Shown piece by piece: positions 41,107 to 50,115 of a stretch of DNA of 64,000 nucleotides. The stretch is taken from contig CAXSGY010000028.1 of the NCBI GenBank assembly GCA_964237235.1, positions 5,268-69,267 of the forward strand. The letters run 5' to 3'. The position numbers were made by a program, and so were the translations under genes. Under the pieces are notes generated by a model. The model was given only the letters and a program-made list of their open reading frames with translations, ran no database searches and was not told where the DNA came from. This DNA is from GCA-002050365 sp964237235 (GTDB taxonomy: Bacteria > Acidobacteriota > Blastocatellia > Pyrinomonadales > Pyrinomonadaceae). Position 1 is the first letter of the stretch. Every line of letters begins with the position of its first letter.

Positions 41107-41709
41107 TTACTTCACGTTCATTTTTCCGGCGATGTCTTCGATCATTTTCAGGTGCATTTTCAAAGTCGGCAAAGTTTTCGTCGCAAAGGCTTTGACATCG
41201 GCATCGCCCGCCGTTTTTGAAACGCTCTCGAACGCCGTTACGTCTTTGTTGTGCGCTTCGAGCATCGCTTTGACATATTCTTTATCAAAATCCGCGCCGC
41301 TTAATTTGGATAATTTATCCATCAATTGTTTGTGCGCGGGCAATAATTCCGTTGATAAAGTTACCTTCTTTTGCGCCGCCAGTTGTTTTAATTCGTCGCC
41401 CGCTTTTGTGTGATCGTCAACCATTTTTTGCGCGAACGCTTTCACGTCGGCGTTGGTTGATTTTTGCAAAGCCATTTTGCCGAGTTCGACTTCCGCCATC
41501 CCGCCCGGCGCGGCATCGTTGATAAACGCCAAGTCGCCGCCCGTTACCACCGCGTCGCCTTTATCGCTCGGCGGTTTTGCCGGTTCGCTTTTGATAATCG
41601 GCTCACTGTTCGCCGTTCCTTTATTGCTTGGCTCGCTTCCGCAAGACGCGCCGAACGCGGTTAGCGCGACGACGGAAAATAATAAAAATCCGGCTCTCAA
41701 ATTTTTCAT
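41107..41709 (-). CDS. DUF4142 lipoprotein
   Basis: 200 aa with lipobox FGASC and a low-complexity linker, then the DUF4142 four-helix bundle (FINDAAPGGMAEVELGKMAL, later FAQKMVDDHTKAGDELKQLA), a ferritin-like fold of unknown function secreted or anchored in the envelope. Adjacent to DUF4331 and DUF417 genes on the same strand. Confidence 0.85.
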   Translation of the reverse strand: MKNLRAGFLLFSVVALTAFGASCGSEPSNKGTANSEPIIKSEPAKPPSDKGDAVVTGGDLAFINDAAPGGMAEVELGKMALQKSTNADVKAFAQKMVDDHTKAGDELKQLAAQKKVTLSTELLPAHKQLMDKLSKLSGADFDKEYVKAMLEAHNKDVTAFESVSKTAGDADVKAFATKTLPTLKMHLKMIEDIAGKMNVK

Positions 41710-41857
41710 TACGGCTTTTCCTCAAGATTTTTTTCGAGATTCAAATAACGAACTTTTGCGGAACGAAAGGAAAGACGACCTGTCTTCTCAATCGAATCAT
41801 TCTTCCCTTTCATTCCAATGATGTCCGAATTATAAATGCGGACAAAATTTTCAAAAG

Positions 41858-43084
41858 TTACTGTCTGGTTTTATCGTCAAGCGAGCTGCCCGGAGGCGAC
41901 GGCTGATTCGGTTTGGCGACGAACGGAAATTCATTGCCGAACGGTTTGTCGTTCGCGTCAACTTTATCGCCGAGCGGCTTGCCGTTGTTAATCGTCGTGA
42001 AAACCATATCGACCACGTCGTCCTTCAAACGCCGTCCGCCCATTTTGGTGAAACCGCCGTCTTTGTTGTCGCCGCCGCCTGAACCTTTGTTCGGCACGGT
42101 CACATCAATTCGCAGCATATCGCCGTTATCAACCGCGCCTTTAGCGAGAATCGCCATATGCGCGGCATCGGTATTGAACAATTTTAAGGATTTAACGATG
42201 TCGTCTTTGAATTTTCCTTTCGCGTCATCTTCAGTCGAAGCGGCGTTGTATTCGTCCTTGCGCGCCGGGGGAATCAAACCATTATTAACGAGCGGTCCGC
42301 CGTCGCGGTCAATCGTGACCCAATCGCCGTCCGCTTCGATTTGATTATTTTTGCCGATTTTCTGGCGTTCGCGCCGCTGCGTAACGGCGTTGATGCCGAT
42401 CACGTTGCCTTTGCCTTTGAGCATCGAAACCGGAACTTCGACCGCCGTAATCAAAACATTGAGACCGGCGTAGGTGTCGCGCCCGCCGCGTTCGGACAGG
42501 CGTTTCAAATCGGGGTTGCCCGGATTCATAATCGCCGAAGCGACCATTCGGTTCGCGCCCGTGTCGTCTAAGAAAAACGGGTCGTCCGCTACGCCCGCGT
42601 AAAACGACGCACCCGTTTTATCGTCGTTCGTGACGGCGAATTCCGGCGCATCATATTCCTGATTGGCGACGGTCGTCGGCGCGGTAAATTTCTTGCCGCC
42701 GGGCAGTTCAATCGTCGCCGTCTGCGCCGTCACACGCCCCAAACCGGGCGAATAATAAACGTCAACATATGCGTCGGGTTTGGCATCGCCGGTATTTTCA
42801 ATCTCGAAACGATAACGAATATTATGGTCGAAAATCGCTTCGCCGAAATGCTCGCCGGAAACGATAAAGCCCTGTGTTGACATCATCAACACGACCTTTG
42901 AATTATCGTTCGGATCGAGAAACGACCAGTGATCGTCAATATCCGCAGCTCTGTCCTGCGTGATAACCGGCGAATCAATATGATCAGACGCGCTCGTCTG
43001 CGTTATCGGCAACGGCAAAATCGCCATTCCCAACATCAATCCGAAACCGATTAATGCGAAACCTTTGTTTCTGAAAAATTTCAT
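41858..43084 (-). CDS. DUF4331 domain protein, 408 aa
   Basis: Signal peptide (residues 1-30), then SDHIDSPVITQDRAADIDD, the conserved DUF4331 opening with acidic metal-ligand-like residues. The body is beta-rich with a C-terminal RRLKDDVVDMVFTTINNG motif. Function unknown; secreted. A second DUF4331 protein lies at 45410-47011. It diverges from the Crp-like gene across 230 bases containing a perfect palindrome, so regulation by that protein is plausible. Confidence 0.86.
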   Translation of the reverse strand: MKFFRNKGFALIGFGLMLGMAILPLPITQTSASDHIDSPVITQDRAADIDDHWSFLDPNDNSKVVLMMSTQGFIVSGEHFGEAIFDHNIRYRFEIENTGDAKPDAYVDVYYSPGLGRVTAQTATIELPGGKKFTAPTTVANQEYDAPEFAVTNDDKTGASFYAGVADDPFFLDDTGANRMVASAIMNPGNPDLKRLSERGGRDTYAGLNVLITAVEVPVSMLKGKGNVIGINAVTQRRERQKIGKNNQIEADGDWVTIDRDGGPLVNNGLIPPARKDEYNAASTEDDAKGKFKDDIVKSLKLFNTDAAHMAILAKGAVDNGDMLRIDVTVPNKGSGGGDNKDGGFTKMGGRRLKDDVVDMVFTTINNGKPLGDKVDANDKPFGNEFPFVAKPNQPSPPGSSLDDKTRQ

Positions 43085-43222
43085 AAACTCCTCCCTTAAA
43101 TTCGATTAAAATTTGTAAAGCTCTGTAACAGATATAATTTCGGAACGACGGAAATTTATTCCATAATTTTCCAAATTAAATATTCTGAAGCCTTTTTATA
43201 ACACCGGACGACTTTCCGGGCT

Positions 43223-43238
43223 TGTTAGCGCGCTAACA
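43223..43238. promoter_or_regulatory. Perfect 16-bp palindrome between DUF4331 and Crp-like gene
   Basis: TGTTAGCGCGCTAACA, centred 83 bases before the Crp-like ATG and about 147 before the DUF4331 ATG. The TGTTA-N6-TAACA form has the layout of Crp/Fnr-family operators (TGTGA-N6-TCACA). Likely the site of the adjacent regulator; not proven. Confidence 0.5.
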
Positions 43239-43313
43239 TTGATTATTTAATCGGTCGGAGTATGATTGAAAAATTAAAAAGCGGCGCGGTTCGCCGAACG
43301 CCGAGAGGAAGTG

Positions 43314-44039
43314 ATGGCAAAAAAGGAATATCCATTCGAGTTTCCGCCCAATCAACACCAAGACTGTCAAACGCTGACCGAATTAACGATTGCACATCTG
43401 CCGCCCGACGGTTCGCTCGGCAAATTTTCCCGTTACCGCAAAGGCACGGACGTTTGGCGACCCGACGATGTGCAGGATCGAATTTATTTTCTGCAGCGCG
43501 GCGATGTCGCTATCTTCCTCAGCGACCCCGAAGGGCGCGAAGTCGTTTTGCAGACGGTCGAAACGGGCAAACCGTTCGGCGAATTATGCTTTTGCGGCAA
43601 GCATAAATATCGCGGCTCGATTGCCCGCGCCGTCGCGCCGAGCGAAGCCGTCGCCGTTCATTTGGCGGATTTTATGGATTATATGCAGATGAACCGCGAA
43701 GTTTTGGCGGCTCTTGTGTGGACTTACTGCGTGCGTTTGGCTGACGCGCAAAAGCGTGTCGAGATTCTGGCAAACCGCGGCGCGGAGGAAAGACTGGGAA
43801 GATTACTGCTTCATTTGGCAACGTCGCAAATTCAAAAATACAACGAATCAAAAAGCGATGTCGGCATCGTCGCTCTGCCCATCAGCCATAACGAACTCGC
43901 GCAGATGGCGGCAATGAGCCGCCCGCACGTGAGCGTCACGATGAGTAAACTCAGAACTCGCGGTTTCGTCGATTACGAACGCAATCGCCCTCTCGCGGTG
44001 AACGTTCCCGCGCTGAGAAAATACCTGACCGGCGAATAA
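43314..44039 (+). CDS. Crp/Fnr-family transcriptional regulator
   Basis: Start at ATG 43314, five bases after AGAGG; GTG 43311 is too close. 241 aa: a cNMP-binding barrel (IYFLQRGDVAIFLSDPEGRE; GKPFGELCFC), a long dimer helix, and a C-terminal winged helix (ISHNELAQMAAMSRPHVSVTMSKLRTRGF). The CFC cysteine pair near residues 96-98 is not the classical FNR iron-sulfur arrangement. Probably controls the surrounding envelope genes. Confidence 0.88.
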   Translation: MAKKEYPFEFPPNQHQDCQTLTELTIAHLPPDGSLGKFSRYRKGTDVWRPDDVQDRIYFLQRGDVAIFLSDPEGREVVLQTVETGKPFGELCFCGKHKYRGSIARAVAPSEAVAVHLADFMDYMQMNREVLAALVWTYCVRLADAQKRVEILANRGAEERLGRLLLHLATSQIQKYNESKSDVGIVALPISHNELAQMAAMSRPHVSVTMSKLRTRGFVDYERNRPLAVNVPALRKYLTGE

Positions 44040-44044
44040 GTTCG

Positions 44045-45343
44045 TTACATCAATTCCGCCAAAGCGTTTTTCGCGTTTTCCGTCTGTAAAATGTCGAACG
44101 CCGGATTTGTTTTTAACGATTTTTCAAGAAAATCTTTGGCGGCTTGTTTGTCGCCCAAACTTTTTTCGATCATTCCGGCGTGATAGAAAAATCGCGCGTC
44201 TTTTGTTTTAAGGCGCATCGCTTCGGTTATCGCGGCTTTCGCTTCGTCGAAACGTCCTTTTTTATACAGACACCAGGCGTAAATATCGGCGGTGAAAATA
44301 TCCTTTCGCGCGGCGTGTTCTTTTTCGGCAATCGCCAACGCTTCGTCGAGCTTTACGTCCTGGTCAGCCCATAACAAAGCGACGGTTCGCTGGTCTATAT
44401 TGCCGAACTTTTGTTCGATAAACTCGGCTAAATCGTATTGCTCTTTGGCTTTTTCGGCGTTGCCGGTTTTTTTGTAAACATTGCCGAGCGCGATGACGGT
44501 TAGCGTCAGAGGGATTTTTTCCTGCGCCTGCGTATAAAATTTCGTCGCGTTTTCGTAGTCGCCCGCCGCGGCGCGGCTGTTTCCCTTGCCGGTCAGCGCG
44601 AAATGATAATTCGGAAAAACCTGCAACGCGATGTCGTATTGTTTTTCGGCTTCCTCGTAACGACCGATTTTGAAATACTCGTCGCCGAGATGAACCAGAC
44701 ACCAGGCTTGGGCTTCTTTGTCCTTCGGATCGGCGATTCGGGAGGCGAGACTCATCGCGTCAATCGCGCCGTCTGCGTCGCCGGTCAGTGAACGCACGTA
44801 TGAAACGCGGGCATACGATTCCATCGTCGGGCGCAAATCAACCATTTTCTGCACCGCATCGATGGCTTCCGGATAATTTCCGAGTTCGACGTTCGCGTCG
44901 GTCAAAATGCCTTGAATAAAAGCGTCTTTCGGATGGTCTTGTTCAAGCTGTTTTCCATATTCCAAAGCCTCGTCGAATTTGTGGAACGTCAGTAATAACG
45001 AGCCTTTATATCTCTGCGAGTCGTAATTTTGCGGCTCGACTTCGAGCGCGCGGTTGACGGCGGTGCGCGCTTTTTCGTTTAAGCTGAAATCGCCGGTTTC
45101 GCGCGCCCGGTGAATGTAGGCGAGCGCGAGCTTGTTATAGCCGCCCGCCATATCCGGCATTCGCTCGATTATTTTTTGCGCGGCGGCAATTTCGGGATTT
45201 TCGGCGCGATCCGGCGCGAGTTCGGTTTTCGGTTCTTCTATCTTCGAGGCTTGCTGTTTTACACAGCCGCTCAAAGCAAAGAGCATTAAGAAAAAAAAGA
45301 CGATGCCCGACAGCGAGAAAAATTTTATATTGATTTTTGTCAT
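44045..45343 (-). CDS. TPR-repeat lipoprotein, paralogue of 38387-39742
   Basis: 432 aa with lipobox ALSGC and about nine TPR units. The last block reads ARFFYHAGMIEKSLGDKQAA, then LEKSLKTNPAFD, almost the same as its paralogue. It lies downstream of a DUF4331 gene on the same strand, mirroring the other copy. Convergent with the Crp-like gene, with only 5 bases between the stops. Confidence 0.84.
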   Translation of the reverse strand: MTKINIKFFSLSGIVFFFLMLFALSGCVKQQASKIEEPKTELAPDRAENPEIAAAQKIIERMPDMAGGYNKLALAYIHRARETGDFSLNEKARTAVNRALEVEPQNYDSQRYKGSLLLTFHKFDEALEYGKQLEQDHPKDAFIQGILTDANVELGNYPEAIDAVQKMVDLRPTMESYARVSYVRSLTGDADGAIDAMSLASRIADPKDKEAQAWCLVHLGDEYFKIGRYEEAEKQYDIALQVFPNYHFALTGKGNSRAAAGDYENATKFYTQAQEKIPLTLTVIALGNVYKKTGNAEKAKEQYDLAEFIEQKFGNIDQRTVALLWADQDVKLDEALAIAEKEHAARKDIFTADIYAWCLYKKGRFDEAKAAITEAMRLKTKDARFFYHAGMIEKSLGDKQAAKDFLEKSLKTNPAFDILQTENAKNALAELM

Positions 45344-45409
45344 AACTTGAAAATTAAAATCGAAGCGAAAACCGTGTGTCTTCGCCCCGATTCGTATTTT
45401 AGACGATTT

Positions 45410-47011
45410 TTATTTTTTAGGTTTGGCAAGATAGCTCAAACCGGGAAAACCGTTGACAAATGATTGGGCATCTCCGTCATCTTCGGTTCCGCGCGGCGAT
45501 GTCTGGGTCGCCGGGAAATTAGCCGGGCGCGGCATATTGCCCGCATTCGGCGTTTGCAGATACGGAAAACGCGTCAGATAGCCCTCAAAATTTCCGCTCA
45601 CACCGTCGCTGAAAGCGTTGTTCGGCGCGATGTTAAAGGCGGGCGTGAACGGCGTTCCGCCCAGAAGAGCGCGAACTTCGATGTCCACCACGTCGTCGCC
45701 GACGCGTCGCCCGTTCGGAAATCCGCCGATGTCGTTGCCGAGCAAACCGAGACGGCTGTAGCCGGTTCCGCCGATGCCGACCGGCGCGATTGCCGTATTC
45801 AGACGCAGATATTCGTGCGGCTGACCGTCCGACAAAAACGTCGTGTAGGTCGGCGCACCCGGAACCGCGCCCGCTGGAATGCCGGTGGCGAAAATCGCTA
45901 CCAAATCGTTGCGCGGCGCGGGCGGAATGCTGAGCGTGTAAATCGAACCGTCGAAAGTTCCGATTGCTCCTAAAGCGTAGCGAATGATTTTCGGAAATTC
46001 CGGATCGAGAATCGCGGGCGCGGCAACCGCGTCGTTAACCGGCGAGAGCGCGTTGAAAGCGTCCTTTAAGTTAAGCGGAATCACGACTTCGTTGACCAGA
46101 GGACTTCCGAGGCGCGAAACCTGCACCCAATCGCCCTGCTGCGAACGCGTTCCGTCTGGGTTGGCGATCCGCATCGAGCGGCGGCTGGCGGTTGAAAAAA
46201 CGCCGATCACCGCGTTCGGGTCGGTCGGTCCGGTCGGCACGGCGCGGTTGCGTGTCAAATCCTGAATCGGAACTTCGATGCCGATGGTGTTGACGTTAAA
46301 AGTTCTTAAAGTATCAACGCCGCCGGTCGGCGCGATTGAGCGATAACCGATGGCATCGAACACACCGAGATCAAGGAAAAAACCTTCGTCGCGCTGTCCG
46401 CAGAAAACCTTTCCGCCGTTGGCAATCGGGTAAACTGCCGGCGCGCCTAAGTTAGTTTCATAATTCGGCGTAAAACGCGGTCCGACGTTCGAGGGCGGCG
46501 TGCGCAGTCCGCTGGCGATTAACCGTCCGCGTCGTCCGCTCTGCTGATCGATGCGGCGCACCGTATAAGTTTGCGGCATATTGTAATCGAGATCGGTCAG
46601 GCTCGTGATCGGTCCGTCGATGTTAACGGTCGTGTGTCCCAAAACGGTTCTTCCGTTGTTGATTTGCGTCGTAAATTGAAATTGATAAGTGATGTCTTCC
46701 AAGCCGTCGCCGGTGTTGTCAATTTTAATTTCATACAACACCGTGTCGTCGAACCGGTAGAACTGCGGTCCGCCCGACGGGTCCTGAATCGGGATAAAAT
46801 TGGCGAGAATCGTGACAAATCCAGAGCGTCCGGTTTCGCTGCTGCGAAACGCGTAAACGTCCGTGTTGTCGGCATACCGATCCATACTGGTTAAAGGTGC
46901 TTCGGCGTGGCTCGAAGCGAACGCATTCAATCCCGAAAGGCTCAGACACACTGCCAGAACAAAGAAAATGCGCGCCATTTTCAAACTTTTCTCATAAAAA
47001 ATTGTTTTCAT
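45410..47011 (-). CDS. DUF4331 domain protein, 533 aa
   Basis: Signal peptide (to about residue 32, ending NAFASS), then HAEAPLTSMDRYADNTDVYAF, the DUF4331 start, and a C-terminal RRVGDDVVDIEVRALLGG motif shared with the 408-aa paralogue. Longer loops account for the extra length. Secreted; function unknown. Confidence 0.86.
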   Translation of the reverse strand: MKTIFYEKSLKMARIFFVLAVCLSLSGLNAFASSHAEAPLTSMDRYADNTDVYAFRSSETGRSGFVTILANFIPIQDPSGGPQFYRFDDTVLYEIKIDNTGDGLEDITYQFQFTTQINNGRTVLGHTTVNIDGPITSLTDLDYNMPQTYTVRRIDQQSGRRGRLIASGLRTPPSNVGPRFTPNYETNLGAPAVYPIANGGKVFCGQRDEGFFLDLGVFDAIGYRSIAPTGGVDTLRTFNVNTIGIEVPIQDLTRNRAVPTGPTDPNAVIGVFSTASRRSMRIANPDGTRSQQGDWVQVSRLGSPLVNEVVIPLNLKDAFNALSPVNDAVAAPAILDPEFPKIIRYALGAIGTFDGSIYTLSIPPAPRNDLVAIFATGIPAGAVPGAPTYTTFLSDGQPHEYLRLNTAIAPVGIGGTGYSRLGLLGNDIGGFPNGRRVGDDVVDIEVRALLGGTPFTPAFNIAPNNAFSDGVSGNFEGYLTRFPYLQTPNAGNMPRPANFPATQTSPRGTEDDGDAQSFVNGFPGLSYLAKPKK

Positions 47012-47032
47012 TTTTCTAATCTCCTTCTTTCA

Positions 47033-47153
47033 TTTTCGATTTACGATTTGCGATTTCTTTGTCGTCGGCGTTTTCATTCCTTTTATAAATCTTGTAATTA
47101 CAAGATTCGGAAAATCAACGGCTCGACAAAAATCGCAAATCGCAAATCGAAAA
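47033..47153. repeat. Palindromic 7-mer repeat (CGATTTG) between secreted-protein genes
   Basis: Left arm 47036-47057 (CGATTTA, CGATTTG, CGATTTC) and right arm 47131-47152 (ATCGCAA, ATCGCAA, ATCGAAA) are inverted copies in 7-base register, enclosing a palindrome CTTGTAATTACAAG at about 47090-47103. Confidence 0.7.
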
Positions 47154-47162
47154 TTTTCTTTC

Positions 47163-49574
47163 TTAGTGTGTGTCGTAATTGGCAATCGGGTAATCTCCGT
47201 TTTGCCCGAATTGTGTCTGCAAGATACCTCCGACTGAACTGCGCGCGACATAGAACGTGCCGGTCAGCGGATCCCAAACCGCGATATCGGTTCGCCCGTC
47301 GCCGTCGTAATCGTTTTGAACGGTCAACTGCGGTTTTGCTCCGAGCTGCGTTGCGGTAAAGGTCGTATTGCCGGTACTGCTCTGCAAAACATACCAATTA
47401 TAAAACGTGCCGGTTCTAACGACCGCATAATCGGTTTTGCCGTCGCCGTCATAATCGCCGGGAACGACTAAATCGCTGCCCAAGCCGAATTGAACGCCAA
47501 CGAATCCGCCCAAACTGCGCTGCACGTAGAAGGTCGCGGGCTGATTGCTGTTACCGCGGAAGACGGCTAAATCGAATTTGCCGTCGCCGTCATAATCGCC
47601 GGGCGCGGTGACATCCGAAGCCAAGCCGAACTGCGTCGCCGTGAAAGCTCCGGTCGTGACGGTGCTGTCTTGAATGAACCAGGTCATTAAGCCGTTGGCG
47701 CGGCGCACGACTGCGTAATCGGTTCTGCCGTCGCCGGTATAATCGCGGGCGACCGGTTCGTCGCCCGCTTGTCCGAACTGTGCCACCTGAACGGTGTTCG
47801 ACGAACTGCGAAGCACGAAGAACGTGCCGGTCGTCGTTCTGAACACGGCTAAATCGGTTCTGCCGTCGCCGTCATAATCGCCGGGCGTGAAAATATCGGT
47901 GTTGCCGTCGCCGAACATCTGCCCGGAGAAACTGCCGGTCGAGCTATTTCTGATGTAAACCGTATTGTTGCTCGAACGATAAACCGCGTAATCGGCGCGT
48001 CCATCGCCGTCGAAATCAAGCACGTTCGTCGCCGTCGTACTGTTGCTGACGACTAACCCGCGAATCGGGGCGGACGCGTTGATCGGGGAAACAAAACTTG
48101 CCGCGCCGGTCGTCAAATTAATCGTGTAAAGATTTGAAGTCGCGCTGCCGGTCGGCTGTAAAGCCGCCAGAGCGACGTTGCCGGCGTTCGCAATATCGAA
48201 ACCGTTATTGCCCGTCGCGTCGAAACCGATTGACCCAATCGCAATCAGTGTTCCGGCATTCGCCGGATTTTGCTGATACAGGAAATCGGTCGCCGAGCTG
48301 ATGTCGTAAAGCGTCGTCGTCGTCGCGCCGCCGAAGCTGTTTGTGTAAGCGGCGGCATCCGCGCCGGTCGCCGCGCCGTTCAAATTCGGATCGGTCGCCG
48401 CCAAAGTTCCGTCGTTCGGGTTAAGGCGCAGATTTTGTCCCGTATCGCTGATGACGCGAATGCGGTCAACCGTCGGGTTAAAATCGAAACCGAAATTCGT
48501 TCCGTTCAAGGTAAACGCGCCCGCCGCGCCGACCGGCGTGGCGACGCCGGTCGTCTGATTAATTATGTAAAGACGGCTCGAGCTGCCCAAACCGTAAAGC
48601 TGTCCGGTCGCCGGACGGACGTCTATTCCCAAAATACTTTCGCCGCTCTGCAAACCGGTAATCGTGACGGCGTTGCCAATCGGGGTATTTGCGCGGTTGC
48701 TGTTGAACCGTATGAGCTGGTTGGTTGTCGTCAAAGCGATTACGTTGAAACCGGCGGTCGGCATCGCGCCCGTATCAACCGCAAGACCGCGCAACGGGTT
48801 AATCTGGACTGCGCCGCCGATAATGCCGATTGACGTCGCCGCGCCGGTCGTCAGATTGATTGTGTAAAGCTGCGTGTTGCCGATTAAATCCTGCGATGCC
48901 GCATATGCCGTATTGTTGCCGGAAAAATAATCGAAGCCGTTGACGCTTTGAAAATCAACGCCGAGCGGTCCGACTAAAATCAAAGTTCCCGAATTCGCCG
49001 GATTCTGCATATAAAGATTGTCGGTCGTCGCGTCTATGTCGTAAAGAGCCGTCGTCGTCGCACCGGCAAAGTTGTTGGTGTAGGCGGCGGCGGTCGGCTG
49101 CATTGCCGCGCCGTTAATCGCGCCGTCAACGATGGCGGTCGCGTCATTCGGATTGACGCGCAAATTTTGTCCCGTATCCGACACGATGCGAATGCGGTCA
49201 ACCGTCGGATTAAAGTCGAAGCCGAAATCCGTTCCGCTCAAAGGCGTGGTCAAAACTCCGACCAATGTCGCATTGGCGGTCGTTTTATCAATAACGTAGA
49301 TGCGGCTTGTGCTGCCTAAACCGTAAAGCTGTCCGGTCGCGGGGCGAACGTCTATACCGAGAATAAATTCGCCGTTCTGCAAGCCCGCAATCGAGCCGAC
49401 GACCGTCACCGCGTTCGGCGTGAGCGCGTTAAAACGCACGAGCTGGTTGTTGGTCATCACGCCGTAAATGGTCGCGTTGGTTTGCGCTTTAACATTTGTC
49501 AATCCGACAAAAAGCAGCAAACCCAGTAAAAATGGCACAGCCGCGAGGCTCCGCCGGTTAATTTTTTCCCTCAT
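47163..49574 (-). CDS. Secreted DUF4394 (x2) protein with FG-GAP/VCBS repeats
   Basis: Start at ATG 49574 with GGAGGG 8 bases upstream. 803 aa: signal peptide (LLLFVGLTNVKAQ), two DUF4394 beta-propeller-like domains (about 25-270 and 285-530; each has GESILGIDVRPATGQLYGLG-type text), then six FG-GAP units (about 535-800) with calcium loops such as DFDGDGRADYAVYR and DYDGDGKTDYAVVR. Such arrays form Ca2+-stabilised propellers on the cell surface. The module is characteristic of Blastocatellia-type genomes. Confidence 0.88.
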   Translation of the reverse strand: MREKINRRSLAAVPFLLGLLLFVGLTNVKAQTNATIYGVMTNNQLVRFNALTPNAVTVVGSIAGLQNGEFILGIDVRPATGQLYGLGSTSRIYVIDKTTANATLVGVLTTPLSGTDFGFDFNPTVDRIRIVSDTGQNLRVNPNDATAIVDGAINGAAMQPTAAAYTNNFAGATTTALYDIDATTDNLYMQNPANSGTLILVGPLGVDFQSVNGFDYFSGNNTAYAASQDLIGNTQLYTINLTTGAATSIGIIGGAVQINPLRGLAVDTGAMPTAGFNVIALTTTNQLIRFNSNRANTPIGNAVTITGLQSGESILGIDVRPATGQLYGLGSSSRLYIINQTTGVATPVGAAGAFTLNGTNFGFDFNPTVDRIRVISDTGQNLRLNPNDGTLAATDPNLNGAATGADAAAYTNSFGGATTTTLYDISSATDFLYQQNPANAGTLIAIGSIGFDATGNNGFDIANAGNVALAALQPTGSATSNLYTINLTTGAASFVSPINASAPIRGLVVSNSTTATNVLDFDGDGRADYAVYRSSNNTVYIRNSSTGSFSGQMFGDGNTDIFTPGDYDGDGRTDLAVFRTTTGTFFVLRSSSNTVQVAQFGQAGDEPVARDYTGDGRTDYAVVRRANGLMTWFIQDSTVTTGAFTATQFGLASDVTAPGDYDGDGKFDLAVFRGNSNQPATFYVQRSLGGFVGVQFGLGSDLVVPGDYDGDGKTDYAVVRTGTFYNWYVLQSSTGNTTFTATQLGAKPQLTVQNDYDGDGRTDIAVWDPLTGTFYVARSSVGGILQTQFGQNGDYPIANYDTH

Positions 49575-49980
49575 TAAATTATCCCTCCGGTCAAAAACCA
49601 TTAAAAAATGAAGACACATCTACCGTCATTACGAATGCCGTAAATTGTGTCGAAGTTATTTTTACAAATAAAGAAAATAATCCTGCAGTATAAGATTCGT
49701 CAAACACATCTTAACAGATGCAAAATAATTCCGCTTTCGGTGGATTTTCCTCAATTATTTCCAATTCGCGTTCTTTGTCAATGCTCTATGTTCGGCTCGC
49801 CAACAATTCAATGATTTTCTGCCTGAACGAATTTTTGATTTTCATCGAAAATACACAAACTAAAAAAGACTGCCGCCTTACCGCTTTTCAGTCGCCGGAC
49901 GAGCTTCGCCCAAACCGAAAAAACAGCGAAAACTATGCAAATTCGGCGCGGGTTTGTCTTCATTTATTGCGGCTTTTATT
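49575..49980. other. Gene-free stretch upstream of the DUF4394 protein
   Basis: Contains the promoter region of the gene on the left and a small hairpin (CATCT-TAAC-AGATG, about 49706-49719). A plus-strand open frame at 49718-50029 has no ribosome site or coding character. Nothing else recognised. Confidence 0.5.
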
Positions 49981-50115
49981 TTACAAAGCCGCCGCGATTT
50001 TCTGTTCTTTAATCTGTTCTTTATTTTGACAGGCGGCAAAAGTCTGGCAAAGTATTATCAACACGAGCAGCAAAAATAACGATTTCGGGGCGACGCTTTT
50101 ACTATTGTTTTCCAT
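49981..50115 (-). CDS. Small lipoprotein, 44 aa
   Basis: ATG 50115 overlaps the last codons of the upstream broken gene (TATGGAAAACAATAG). It reads MENNSKSVAPKS, a hydrophobic stretch LFLLLVLIILCQTFAAC with a lipobox FAAC, then a short charged tail and stop at 49981. Clear signal peptide II features make it a real small gene, presumably paired with the protein encoded upstream. Confidence 0.6.
   Translation of the reverse strand: MENNSKSVAPKSLFLLLVLIILCQTFAACQNKEQIKEQKIAAAL

Noticed and set aside
49718..50029. Plus-strand 103-codon frame
   Set aside because: No ribosome site or family, and it overlaps the small lipoprotein gene on the minus strand, which has a clear lipobox.
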